Below, piece by piece: positions 32,637 through 39,661 of a stretch of 64,000 nt of DNA. The notes under the pieces are model-generated. The model searched no databases and was not told where the DNA came from. It saw only the letters and a list, made by a program, of their open reading frames with translations. Positions within the stretch are counted from its first letter, which is position 1. The number at the start of each line of letters is the position of its first letter. Source of the DNA: Streptomyces sp. NRRL F-2580 (GTDB lineage Bacteria > Actinomycetota > Actinomycetes > Streptomycetales > Streptomycetaceae); contig NZ_JOIR01000001.1 in the NCBI RefSeq assembly GCF_000720115.1, positions 186,001 to 250,000 on the forward strand, given 5' to 3'. The translations under genes and the position numbers were made by a program.

Positions 32637-32725
32637 CAACTTCCTGGCGCTTCGCGAGTCGATCGCAGTGCTACCTTCGATCATGTAAGCGCGTTCGGTG
32701 CACGTCACATGGAAGGAGGGGGCCC

Positions 32726-33211
32726 GTGGAGAAGCGTCTGCCGGATCTCAACACCTTGATCCGTCTCTCGCAGCAGGGCTTGACCGACGAGCAGATCGGG
32801 AAGCGCTACGAGGTCTCCGGCCAGGCCGTGAACAAGGCACTCACCTTGGGCGGGTACTACCGGCGGCAGGTCTCCAAGACGGTCATCACGGAGCTGATCC
32901 CGTGGGACGTGCTGACGACCAAGGAGAAGGGTTCGCACCACAACACCTACTTGGCGAAGCAGTTGCGGGCCTATCTGCGGGCGGCGCTGGGTGATGACCA
33001 GCTCAACGAGACACACCTGTTGGCAGCGGCCCGCTTCGAGAAGAAGATCAGGGATAAGAACCTGATCGTCACGTACGACCGCGAGACCGCAGGGGGATTC
33101 GGCCTGGAGCCGAGGACGGACGCGGATGGTGCGTTGATCGTGCGGTGGCCCAGGGACCGCGAGCTTCCCGAGGGCGATTACCTCAACGCGATCACCCTCG
33201 CAGACGAGTGA
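32726..33211 (+). CDS. Putative immunity repressor (helix-turn-helix)
   Basis: A 161-residue protein from a GTG with GGAAGGAGGG upstream. Residues 6-40 form a helix-turn-helix (LIRLSQQGLTDEQIGKRYEV, then SGQAVNKALTLGGYY). The rest is an alpha/beta domain without enzyme motifs. Size, single-HTH architecture, location at the end of the virion map beside the presumed cos, and three operator-like sites directly upstream fit an L5 gp71-type repressor that binds asymmetric sites. The link to the 21 sites is an inference. Alternative: a non-repressor phage regulator. Confidence 0.65.
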   Translation: MEKRLPDLNTLIRLSQQGLTDEQIGKRYEVSGQAVNKALTLGGYYRRQVSKTVITELIPWDVLTTKEKGSHHNTYLAKQLRAYLRAALGDDQLNETHLLAAARFEKKIRDKNLIVTYDRETAGGFGLEPRTDADGALIVRWPRDRELPEGDYLNAITLADE

Positions 33212-33243
33212 GACGTGGCCGCGAGCCGGCCTTCGGACACGGC

Positions 33244-33276
33244 CACGGGCCCCCGGGTACACACCGGGGGCCCGTG
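33244..33276 (+). terminator. Terminator after repressor gene
   Basis: A perfect 13-bp stem CACGGGCCCCCGG / CCGGGGGCCCGTG with a 7-base loop, 32 bases after the repressor stop. It lies between convergent genes and can work in both directions. Confidence 0.8.
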
Positions 33277-33304
33277 GGCTGTCTGCCTGCCATATGGCGG
33301 CGCG

Positions 33305-33319
33305 GGTTAGTTAGTTCAT
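33305..33319 (+). repeat. Repeated word GTTAGTTAGTTCAT, copy d
   Basis: The sequence ggttagttagttcat overlaps the end of the thioesterase gene; on the minus strand the gene stops at the TAA inside ATGAACTAACTAACC. Same placement as copies a and b. Confidence 0.7.
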
Positions 33320-33715
33320 GAACCGTTCAAGGGAGTGCCGCTCGGTGTCCGACATCCGGCGGACCCGGCCCGCCTTCGAGTCGAAGGCAACCATGAGCGT
33401 GCTGGCCTTGATGTAGGTGGTCTCGGCATCGTGAATCTCGCAGTCAAGCGAGAAGGACACGGCTTTCATTCCCGTTACCCGCGCGGTGATGGTGACGGGG
33501 GCAGTGCTGTAGACGAGCGGTCGGACGAACTTTATCGACTGCTCCGAGACGACGAAGTTGGCTGCCAGACGTTCGTCCGGGTCCTCGGGTACGAGGTCCG
33601 CGAACATGTTCATGCGGGTCTCTTCGAGGTACCGGGAGTACACCGAATTGTTCACGTGGCCGTTCGCGTCCATGTCGGACCAGCGAATCTGGCACTGGAA
33701 GGTGAATGCGTTCAT
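33311..33715 (-). CDS. Hotdog-fold acyl-CoA thioesterase
   Basis: A 134-residue protein with the YbgC/4HBT hotdog pattern: CQIRWSDMDANGHVNNSVYSRY near the N-terminus (catalytic Asp in DMDANGHVNN), followed by a long helix and strands SIKFVRPLVYS and VSFSLDCEI. These enzymes hydrolyse acyl-CoA thioesters. It is co-directional with, and just downstream of, the MmyB-like regulator, with a 31-bp gap. It is not a standard phage gene, so it is probably a lysogeny-expressed cargo gene. Confidence 0.85.
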   Translation of the reverse strand: MNAFTFQCQIRWSDMDANGHVNNSVYSRYLEETRMNMFADLVPEDPDERLAANFVVSEQSIKFVRPLVYSTAPVTITARVTGMKAVSFSLDCEIHDAETTYIKASTLMVAFDSKAGRVRRMSDTERHSLERFMN

Positions 33716-33746
33716 CTTGAAGGGCTCGCTTGTGTGTGGGTGAGGT

Positions 33747-34595
33747 TCAGCCGATGACGGGCGGAACCATGAAGCCGGTGGGGCTCTCCGCCTCGTGGGG
33801 CCAGGTGAGCAGGACCAGGCGCAGGTTCTCGAAGCGCGCAGGGATGAAGACCTGGGAGATGAGGTCGATCTCCCCATTGAACCGCGGTATGCGAAGCCGG
33901 AAGTGATGACCGTCCCGGTTGGCGACCACGGTCGTGTCCTCGGCCCAGTAGTCACGGATCAGCGGGTCCTCAAGGGCCTGCTCAAGGATCTGGGGCAGGA
34001 CGCTGGTACTGCGGCCCCGAGCGAGTTCCAGACGGATCATGCTCAGGTACACGCGGGCATGGCTTTCCCAGCTCACGAGCTGGTCGCGGGACTCGGGGTT
34101 GATCAGCCCCCAGTGCATCAGGTTCGCGCCCTCTTCCCGTACCCACGGGAACCATTCGCCCATGGGCCGGTTGTACGCGATGACGTTCCAGTCGGCGTCG
34201 GAGACGTAGGCCGGCCGGGGGTCCTGCTGGTCCAGAACTAGCTGTATGGCCCTGTGCTCCGGAGAGTCGTGGATGGCCGTCACGCCTGCGGGCGGGGTGC
34301 AGCCAACGGTGTAGAGGAAGAGCGTCAGTCGCTGGTCGGGCTCCAGGAGCAAGGCGTCGGCCAAGCGCTCCATGGCCTCGCGGTCGGGCCGGGGCATGTA
34401 GCCCTTCTCCATGTCCCTGTACCACCGGTCGCTCATCTTGCAGCGTTGGGCTACAAGGGCCTGCGGCATGGGCTTGTGGAGGCCCATCTTCTGACCTGCT
34501 GCCGCCCGCCATGCGCGCAAGAACCGAGGCAGACCAGAATTCTCGTCACCGAATTCAGAGTCGGTGTGAGAGTTCCCTGCCAAACCAGCCTGCAT
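33747..34595 (-). CDS. XRE-family regulator with MmyB-like ligand-binding domain
   Basis: A 282-residue protein. An N-terminal XRE-type helix-turn-helix (LVAQRCKMSDRWYRDMEKGY, about 46-65) is followed by an MmyB-like ligand-binding domain (RPAYVSDADWNVIAYNRPMGEWFP, near 132-155; then SVLPQILEQ and WAEDTTVV). MmyB-like domains in Streptomyces regulators are reported to bind fatty acyl ligands. Its neighbour is an acyl-CoA thioesterase, so the pair may sense and process acyl chains. A likely promoter with a palindrome lies upstream at 34,640-34,666. Confidence 0.85.
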   Translation of the reverse strand: MQAGLAGNSHTDSEFGDENSGLPRFLRAWRAAAGQKMGLHKPMPQALVAQRCKMSDRWYRDMEKGYMPRPDREAMERLADALLLEPDQRLTLFLYTVGCTPPAGVTAIHDSPEHRAIQLVLDQQDPRPAYVSDADWNVIAYNRPMGEWFPWVREEGANLMHWGLINPESRDQLVSWESHARVYLSMIRLELARGRSTSVLPQILEQALEDPLIRDYWAEDTTVVANRDGHHFRLRIPRFNGEIDLISQVFIPARFENLRLVLLTWPHEAESPTGFMVPPVIG

Positions 34596-34639
34596 TTGCT
34601 TTATCTCCCGGGAGTCGTTTTAGCGTCTCTTTACCGAGG

Positions 34640-34666
34640 ACCCTACCGGAGCCCACTGACAGTCAG
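34640..34666 (-). promoter_or_regulatory. Candidate promoter and palindrome of MmyB-like gene
   Basis: On the minus strand a -10-like TAGGGT (34,640-34,645) follows a -35-like GCTGAC (34,662-34,667) with 16-bp spacing, and the start codon is 45 bases downstream. The -35 overlaps the palindrome CTGAC-A-GTCAG at 34,656-34,666, a possible self-binding site for the XRE regulator. Confidence 0.4.
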
Positions 34667-35047
34667 CTCGGGATTTTGGCCGTGCGGAAGACAGATCGAG
34701 GCCGTTGCGCAGAAGGCGTTTTTGCGAAGACGATCGAGGGGGCTGGATGGTTGTGCGCTCAACCGAAGATGTAACGCAGGTAACTTGCGGAGCGCGACTT
34801 CCGGAAACGTCGTTCCGGTTCGGCATAGGTAAGAATCATGGAAGCGCCCCGGCGCCGTGCGGCCGACTCCGCTCGGTACTTGGGGAGTTGGCGTCGGGGT
34901 GAGGCCCTGGCCGTTCCGAAGGCCGGCCCGCTACGGGGGTGCATGCCCCCAGGGGGAGAGATATGCGTTTGTGCTGCCGTGGGGATCGTCACACTGCCGG
35001 ATCGGGCGCGTCGTTACGCGATGGTGTGCGATTTGTGACCGTCAACA

Positions 35048-35063
35048 CAGTTGGAGTGTGACA
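35048..35063 (+). promoter_or_regulatory. Operator-like site 12, before replication module
   Basis: The sequence cagttggagtgtgaca is 67 bases upstream of the first gene of the plus-strand replication operon and co-oriented with it. Confidence 0.75.
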
Positions 35064-35130
35064 CTCGGCTGACCTGCGCCTGTATGGTTCAAGGCGCGGC
35101 GGCCGGTGCCGTCGGAAGCGAAAGAGGAGC

Positions 35131-35475
35131 ATGGTGTTCGAAACCTTCGAAGGTGTGAAGGTCCATGTTCGGGCTGCTGAAATCGTCACTGCCTTCGCGC
35201 AGTGCGAGCAGTGGTCGGAGCCGCCCGCGGAAACCACCGCGTCCGGAATTGTGACGACCACTGCGGTCGGCTACGGAAAGATCACCACGGTGACCCTCGG
35301 AAACAACATGGGAGCTGCCGAACAGCAGCAGCTCGCCCTTCTTGCAGAGAGGGCAGGGCAGCCCGTGCAGGATTGCGTCATCGTCTACAGCGACATCTGC
35401 GAATGGCCCCACCCCAGGATGAAGGGGTCTACGTCGTTCATTCAGTTCGGAATCTTTCAGGAGGAGACCACGTGA
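35131..35475 (+). CDS. Hypothetical protein, start of replication module
   Basis: A 114-residue protein with AGAGGAG upstream. The N-terminal FETFEGVKVHVRAAEIVTAF and a Gln-rich middle are followed by VIVYSDICEWPHPRM. It overlaps the next gene slightly. No family recognised; position suggests a DNA-metabolism role. Confidence 0.65.
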   Translation: MVFETFEGVKVHVRAAEIVTAFAQCEQWSEPPAETTASGIVTTTAVGYGKITTVTLGNNMGAAEQQQLALLAERAGQPVQDCVIVYSDICEWPHPRMKGSTSFIQFGIFQEETT

Positions 35476-36314
35476 CCGTTGAGGCCAACTACGAGCGCTG
35501 GGCGGGCATGCCCCGCTCGGTCAGTCAGATCACCGAGTATGAAGAATGCCCTTACAAGGGCTGGCTCAAGCGGGCGGAGAAGGTGGAGCCCCGGCCTGCG
35601 GCTTGGAGCACCCACGGCACCTCCTTCCACACTGCTGCTGAGAAGTTCGAGAAGTCCGGGCGTGAGATGGCCGCAGACGACGTGGTACGGGTCTTTCAGG
35701 ACGAGTACTGCGACGGCATCAACCGGGACATGGGCAAGCTCAACGACATCGGGCAGTGGATGAGGGCCAACAAGGGCACCGCCGCTGACGACCTGGAGGA
35801 GCGGTACGAGGCGGGCTCACGCCAGACACGTGAGTACGTGGAGTACGTCCAGGAGAACGCGCCTGCGCTGTGGCACCCGAAGAAACGCAAGCGGGACGGC
35901 GTCTGGCAGGTGGCTGACGGCACGCCGGCCATCGAGCTCTACTTCATGGCCGAGTTCGGAGGGGTGAAGGTCCGCGGCTTCATCGATCAGGTCCTCCTGA
36001 ACATGGACATGAGTCGTCGCGTCCGGGACCTCAAGACCGGCTCCACCAAGTCGAAGTTCCAGCTCTGGGTCTACGGCCTCGCGGTGAACCAGTTGTACCC
36101 CGAAGAGGCTCCCGTCACGAACGGGGACTGGTACCTCGCCAAGACGGGAAAGGTGTCCCGGCCCGTCAAGCTGGCCGACGCCGACGAGGACGAGATTACC
36201 GAGCGCATCGTACGGATGGATCAGGGCGTGAAGGCTGGCGACTTCCCGCCCAAGCCTGGATTCGGCTGCCGGTTCTGCGACGTGGCATACGCCTGCGCTT
36301 TTTCTCGGCGCTGA
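35472..36314 (+). CDS. Cas4-like PD-(D/E)XK exonuclease
   Basis: A 280-residue protein from a GTG with AGGAGG upstream. It has ECPYKGW near residue 22, the nuclease core (GVKVRGFIDQVLL with Asp, then RRVRDLKTGSTK with Asp/Lys of the PD-(D/E)XK motif) and a C-terminal Cys cluster CRFCDVAYAC. The four cysteines would hold an iron-sulphur cluster, as in Cas4/RecB-type exonucleases. In phages these enzymes process DNA ends for recombination or replication. It ends at operator-like site 13. Confidence 0.85.
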   Translation: MTVEANYERWAGMPRSVSQITEYEECPYKGWLKRAEKVEPRPAAWSTHGTSFHTAAEKFEKSGREMAADDVVRVFQDEYCDGINRDMGKLNDIGQWMRANKGTAADDLEERYEAGSRQTREYVEYVQENAPALWHPKKRKRDGVWQVADGTPAIELYFMAEFGGVKVRGFIDQVLLNMDMSRRVRDLKTGSTKSKFQLWVYGLAVNQLYPEEAPVTNGDWYLAKTGKVSRPVKLADADEDEITERIVRMDQGVKAGDFPPKPGFGCRFCDVAYACAFSRR

Positions 36315-36329
36315 AGTTGGAATGTGACA
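36314..36329 (+). promoter_or_regulatory. Operator-like site 13
   Basis: An exact aagttggaatgtgaca that begins inside the stop codon (TGA) of the Cas4-like gene and ends 17 bases before the next start. There is no room for a promoter and leader, which favours a stop or repressor site. Confidence 0.8.
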
Positions 36330-36345
36330 CTATGGAGGTGCTGAA

Positions 36346-37167
36346 TTGTTCAGCTTGAATCAATCCATCCTCGTCCGCGGTGCGGCAGGCGAACCCCTCA
36401 AGAACCCCTTCACCGGACTCTCGAAGCTCGAAGTGGAGTTCCGTCGCGGAGACTTCTCCGTCGTCTGCGCCGGAGGTGGTACCGGTAAGTCTCTCGCCGC
36501 CCTGTGGCTGGCGGTCTGGTCCAACGTTCCCACGCTCTATTTCAGCGCGGACAGTACGGCCGCCACGCAGCTGTCACGAGCGACGGCGATGATCACCGGC
36601 GACAACGCGCGGGACATCAAGAAGAAGCTGGTCGCCAACGACGGTTCCTTCGCCGAGTATGAAGCTGCCCTGGCGAAACGGTGGTGGCTTCGCTTCAACT
36701 ACCAGGCCCGGCCGACACCCAAGGAGATCGAGACCCACCTTGAGTGCTACCGGGAGGTATTCGGCATCTATCCACACCTGGTGATTGTTGACAACATCAC
36801 CAACGTGGACGGCGGCGGCAGTTCGAACGCCGAGGAATATACCTTCGGCCTTGAAGGACTCTGCGACTACTTCAACGAGATGGCCAGGGAGACCCACTCT
36901 CATGTGATGGCCATGCATCATGTCGTGGGCGAGTACAGCTCCGGTATCAAGCCGATCCCGCTGGACGGTGTGAAGGGCAAGATCGGGCGCGTGCCATCGG
37001 TGGTGCTCACCATCCATGCGGAAGTGGACGGTATGAACGGCCGCACCCTGCACATCAGCCCCGTGAAGAATCGTGAGGGGTTCACCGATCCGAGCGGGGA
37101 GACGTACGCCTCGTTCGAGGTCAACACGTCGAACCTCCAAATCTGCGACCTGAACGATGAGTTCTAG
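36346..37167 (+). CDS. RecA-fold DnaB/RadA-like helicase
   Basis: A 273-residue ATPase from a TTG start with GGAGGT upstream. The Walker A is GGGTGKSL near residue 46 and the Walker B is LVIVDNITNV near 145, followed by a conserved HHVVGE (motif H3-like). Size and motif order fit a DnaB/RadA-like replicative helicase core without a large N-terminal domain. It lies with primase and polymerase genes and would unwind phage DNA. Confidence 0.82.
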   Translation: MFSLNQSILVRGAAGEPLKNPFTGLSKLEVEFRRGDFSVVCAGGGTGKSLAALWLAVWSNVPTLYFSADSTAATQLSRATAMITGDNARDIKKKLVANDGSFAEYEAALAKRWWLRFNYQARPTPKEIETHLECYREVFGIYPHLVIVDNITNVDGGGSSNAEEYTFGLEGLCDYFNEMARETHSHVMAMHHVVGEYSSGIKPIPLDGVKGKIGRVPSVVLTIHAEVDGMNGRTLHISPVKNREGFTDPSGETYASFEVNTSNLQICDLNDEF

Positions 37168-37192
37168 CTCACAGGCTTTCTATTTGGGCGTC

Positions 37193-37208
37193 GAGTTGGA
37201 ATGTGACA
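37193..37208 (+). promoter_or_regulatory. Operator-like site 14
   Basis: The sequence gagttggaatgtgaca lies between the helicase and the HNH endonuclease genes, 24 bases before the chosen start. Confidence 0.78.
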
Positions 37209-37232
37209 CACTTGAGGAAGAAGGGCGGGGGG

Positions 37233-37661
37233 ATGAATCCTCCGAGGAAGGGCTTCCGGGCGTGCGTGAAGTGCGAGCGGAACAGGGCCGAGAAGTTCTA
37301 CACGTCCACGCGTGGCAAGGTCTGTGCATCGTGCAGGAAGCGCGCTCGGAGCGCGAGTTCTCACGAAGTAAGAGTGCAGGCGACGTACGGACTTGGTCCG
37401 GGCGAGTACTCGACCTTGTTTCAGGAGCAGGGCGGAAAGTGTGCCATCTGTCGGCAGTCCCGACATCAGCGTCTAAGCGTCGATCACGACCACAAGACCG
37501 GCCTCTGCCGCGGACTCCTCTGCCGCCGCTGCAACAACTACCTTCTGGCGAAGGGCGCTCGGGACAACCCGACGATCCTCCGCAATGCGGCTGACTACCT
37601 CGACAGCCCGCCGGCCATCCAAATCATCGGCAAGCGATACCACAAGGAAGACGGAAAATGA
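37233..37661 (+). CDS. Endonuclease VII-type HNH nuclease 1
   Basis: A 142-residue protein with two zinc-finger-like Cys pairs (CVKC, CASC) and a nuclease motif DHDHKTGLCRGLLCRRCNN, the recombination endonuclease VII pattern (Holliday-junction or branched-DNA resolution). It could equally be a free-standing homing HNH. The start is the ATG with a G-rich ribosome binding site; a GTG at 37,203 is possible. It is coupled to the next gene by ATGA. Confidence 0.82.
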   Translation: MNPPRKGFRACVKCERNRAEKFYTSTRGKVCASCRKRARSASSHEVRVQATYGLGPGEYSTLFQEQGGKCAICRQSRHQRLSVDHDHKTGLCRGLLCRRCNNYLLAKGARDNPTILRNAADYLDSPPAIQIIGKRYHKEDGK

Positions 37662-37906
37662 TCAGCTTCGACGGCGGCACGCTCTACGTCACCTTCACTC
37701 GCAAGACCAACCTGACGAAGCTCCTCCGGCTCCTGGAGGCCGAAGCCCAGCTCGGCCTTCATGAGCGTGCCGTGGCCATCTACAAGGGCCGTCGAGATGC
37801 CATGCGGCAGGAGATGGGGATTCCCGCCCTGGCCGAGATCGTCCGCGCAGAAGTGGACATCATGGCTCAGCTCCGTCTTGAGTCGGCTCTCAAGGTTGGG
37901 ATGTGA
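37658..37906 (+). CDS. Small helical hypothetical protein
   Basis: An 82-residue helical protein (LLRLLEAEAQLGLHERAVAIYKG). It overlaps the previous gene by ATGA. Its final codons contain operator-like site 15. Function unknown; it lies between nuclease and primase genes. Confidence 0.65.
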   Translation: MISFDGGTLYVTFTRKTNLTKLLRLLEAEAQLGLHERAVAIYKGRRDAMRQEMGIPALAEIVRAEVDIMAQLRLESALKVGM

Positions 37907-37908
37907 GA
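37893..37908 (+). promoter_or_regulatory. Operator-like site 15, covering stop and start codons
   Basis: The sequence aggttgggatgtgaga overlaps the end of the small helical gene, and its last base is the A of the primase ATG. GGGATGTGAG may double as the ribosome binding site. Confidence 0.65.
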
Positions 37909-38294
37909 TGGCGAAGCCGGACATCGTCCAGGTTTTCCGGCACTACTACCCCGAGGTGGACGTAAAGGGGAAGGGTGGTTGGGAGAAGATCCACTGTCCC
38001 GAGCACTCCGAGAGCAACCCCAGTGCGTCAGTTAGTTCATTCAAGAGCCGTTGGTCGTGCTTTGTCTGCGACACCAGCGAAGACGGCTACGACGTGATCA
38101 TGAGGAAGGAAGGTATCGGGTTCCGTGCTGCTCAAGAGTTCGCCGCCATCCACTTCGATGGTGGACATAGCCCAGAGCTACAGCCTGAGCTTCCCCGACA
38201 GTCCGGCCGCGGAGTACATCAGGCGCCGAGGTTTGGACAGCATCGCGACTCGGATGGGCCTCGGCTACGTCGAACACCCCGCTACGGGGCATGA
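37908..38294 (+). CDS. Primase zinc-binding domain (CHC2-like)
   Basis: The N-terminal 75 residues form a CHC2-type zinc ribbon of DnaG primases: IHCPEHSESNPSASV and WSCFVCDTSEDGYDVI. The frame goes on to 38,294, but after about 38,160 its residues lose domain character and the TOPRIM part continues in the +1 frame (38,158-38,811). The primase is thus split into overlapping genes or joined by frameshifting. The last 45 residues of this product may be a non-functional tail. Confidence 0.75.
   Translation: MAKPDIVQVFRHYYPEVDVKGKGGWEKIHCPEHSESNPSASVSSFKSRWSCFVCDTSEDGYDVIMRKEGIGFRAAQEFAAIHFDGGHSPELQPELPRQSGRGVHQAPRFGQHRDSDGPRLRRTPRYGA
38027..38042 (+). repeat. Variant repeat word, copy e (intragenic)
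   Basis: The sequence gtcagttagttcattc differs by one base from GTTAGTTAGTTCATT. It is in the primase zinc-domain coding sequence and the only such copy in a plus-strand gene. Confidence 0.5.
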
Positions 38295-38811
38295 GAAGCA
38301 GGGCGGCCGGCTCGCGATTCCCTACCTCCGCCCTGCGGGCGGGGAGCACGCGGTAGCAACCATCCGCTTCCGGTGCATCGCTGAGCGGTGCACCAAGAAC
38401 CCTGACGGCTCCTGGCGGGACGACGAAGACCATGAGGGTCACGGGAAGTACCAGAGCCTCCCCGGTTCCAAGCCCATGCTCTACAACACGCAGGCCCTCA
38501 TCCGGCCGTCACCGTACATCGGCATCAGTGAGGGCGAGTTCGACGGGATGGCGTCAGAGATCGCGGAGATTCCTTGTGCCGGTTCGTCCGGAGTTTCCTC
38601 GTGGCGGGACCACTTCGACCCCGCCTTCCTCGGATACGAGAGGGTCTTCGGATTCACAGACGGAGACGGGCCGGGCGAGCAGTTCATAGCCAAGCTGGCC
38701 GAACGCCTTCCCAACCTCGTCCCGATCTACTTCGACCAGAAGTACGACGTGTGTCGATTCGTCAAGGAATTCGGACCTCAGGCCCTTCGAGAGAAATGCG
38801 GCCTGTCGTGA
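38158..38811 (+). CDS. Primase TOPRIM domain
   Basis: A 217-residue protein in a frame different from the zinc domain. It begins MVDIAQSYSLSF, followed by PAAEYIRRRGLDS typical of the primase core, ISEGEFDGMAS (acidic TOPRIM motif) and VFGFTDGDGPGEQFI (DxD-type motif). It makes RNA primers for phage DNA synthesis. The ATG at 38,158 has no strong ribosome binding site, so coupled re-initiation or frameshifting from the upstream frame is likely. Confidence 0.78.
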   Translation: MVDIAQSYSLSFPDSPAAEYIRRRGLDSIATRMGLGYVEHPATGHEKQGGRLAIPYLRPAGGEHAVATIRFRCIAERCTKNPDGSWRDDEDHEGHGKYQSLPGSKPMLYNTQALIRPSPYIGISEGEFDGMASEIAEIPCAGSSGVSSWRDHFDPAFLGYERVFGFTDGDGPGEQFIAKLAERLPNLVPIYFDQKYDVCRFVKEFGPQALREKCGLS

Positions 38812-39071
38812 GCGTCTTTTTCGCCGATAAGAAGTTGGAATGTGACACCGATCCGGTGAGTAGTCCATCTCACTACACGCAAGGCGCGTACGAAGTCATC
38901 GACATTATCCAGGCGTCGATGACCCATGAAGCCTTCCTTGGCTACCTCCTCGGCAACCAGATCAAGTACCTGATGCGCTGCCAGTACAAGCACCAGGACG
39001 GCGGAATTCAGGACCTGAAGAAACTGACCTGGTATGCCAACAAGTACATCGAGTGCGTGGGGCAGAAGTGA
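38796..39071 (+). CDS. DUF3310 protein
   Basis: A 91-residue protein that matches DUF3310: SHYTQGAYEVIDIIQ, then FLGYLLGNQIKYLMRCQYKH and DLKKLTWYANKYIE. DUF3310 proteins are widespread in phage replication modules; the role is unproven. A GTG at 38,808 that overlaps the primase stop is an equally good start. Operator-like site 16 is inside its coding sequence, read in frame as KLECDT. Confidence 0.8.
   Translation: MRPVVSVFFADKKLECDTDPVSSPSHYTQGAYEVIDIIQASMTHEAFLGYLLGNQIKYLMRCQYKHQDGGIQDLKKLTWYANKYIECVGQK
38832..38847 (+). promoter_or_regulatory. Operator-like site 16, in coding sequence
   Basis: An exact aagttggaatgtgaca within the first codons of the DUF3310 gene. CACCG-ATC-CGGTG directly after it can form a small hairpin. 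Confidence 0.75.
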
Positions 39072-39661
39072 GGATTTGTGTTGTTGAGACCTGTCTCAAC
39101 GAACCACATGGGCGCGGATATTGTTCTAGTCACCTCAAGCAATTGAAGCGCGGCTTGGAGTTGGGTCCCCTGCGGCCGAGGGTCGCAAATGGCGGGAGGG
39201 TCCGGGGTGACGACAGTTGGTGTGCTGGATGTCAGGCGTACCTGCCCATGGGCAACTTTGGGTCGCAGGGGAAGGGTAGGGGGCACTCTTCGCGATGCAG
39301 GGAATGCATCGGCTGGAAGGCGAAAGAGCGGCGATTCGGTATCACCAAGAGTCAATTCCAGCAGCTTCTGTCATTTCAGGGCGGCGGATGTGGGATTTGT
39401 GGGAGTGGAGAGTCTAGAGGGAGGGGAGTGTTCCATATTGATCACAATCACGATTGTTGTGGGGAAGTTAGTCGAACCTGCGGCGAATGCGTTCGGGGGC
39501 TCTTGTGTGCGCCTTGCAATTTGCAGCTGTTGCCAGGGTATGAGCGTTTGCCGGAATCCCTGCAATTGCATCCGGCGATAAATTCCTATCTGACCGATCC
39601 GCCTGTCTCACAGTTCAGGCGAATAGAGAAATCATTTTGGAAAGTGACGGTGACTGCGTGA
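39068..39661 (+). CDS. Endonuclease VII-type HNH nuclease 2
   Basis: A 197-residue protein with many Cys pairs (CVVETC, CAGC, CREC, CGIC, CGEC) and the nuclease motif DHNHDCCGE... CVRGLLCAPCN. It matches recombination endonuclease VII. Its codons are visibly less GC-rich (tttgtg, ggattt, tgtgg) than its neighbours, and it is inserted in the replication operon with GTGA overlaps. This suggests recent arrival, for example as a free-standing homing endonuclease. Confidence 0.82.
   Translation: MRICVVETCLNEPHGRGYCSSHLKQLKRGLELGPLRPRVANGGRVRGDDSWCAGCQAYLPMGNFGSQGKGRGHSSRCRECIGWKAKERRFGITKSQFQQLLSFQGGGCGICGSGESRGRGVFHIDHNHDCCGEVSRTCGECVRGLLCAPCNLQLLPGYERLPESLQLHPAINSYLTDPPVSQFRRIEKSFWKVTVTA

Larger units (their letters stand above)
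34596..35130. other. Divergent intergenic region
   Basis: 535 bp without a confident gene between the minus-strand MmyB-like regulator and the plus-strand replication module. It holds the likely promoter of the regulator, operator-like site 12 at 35,048-35,063 and presumably the main plus-strand promoter. Short plus frames at 34,838-35,072 lack codon character and were not called. Confidence 0.6.

Noticed and set aside
34838..35072. Two overlapping plus-strand frames in the divergent gap before the replication module
   Set aside because: No ribosome binding site, overlapping in two frames with no codon preference, and an operator-like site at the end.
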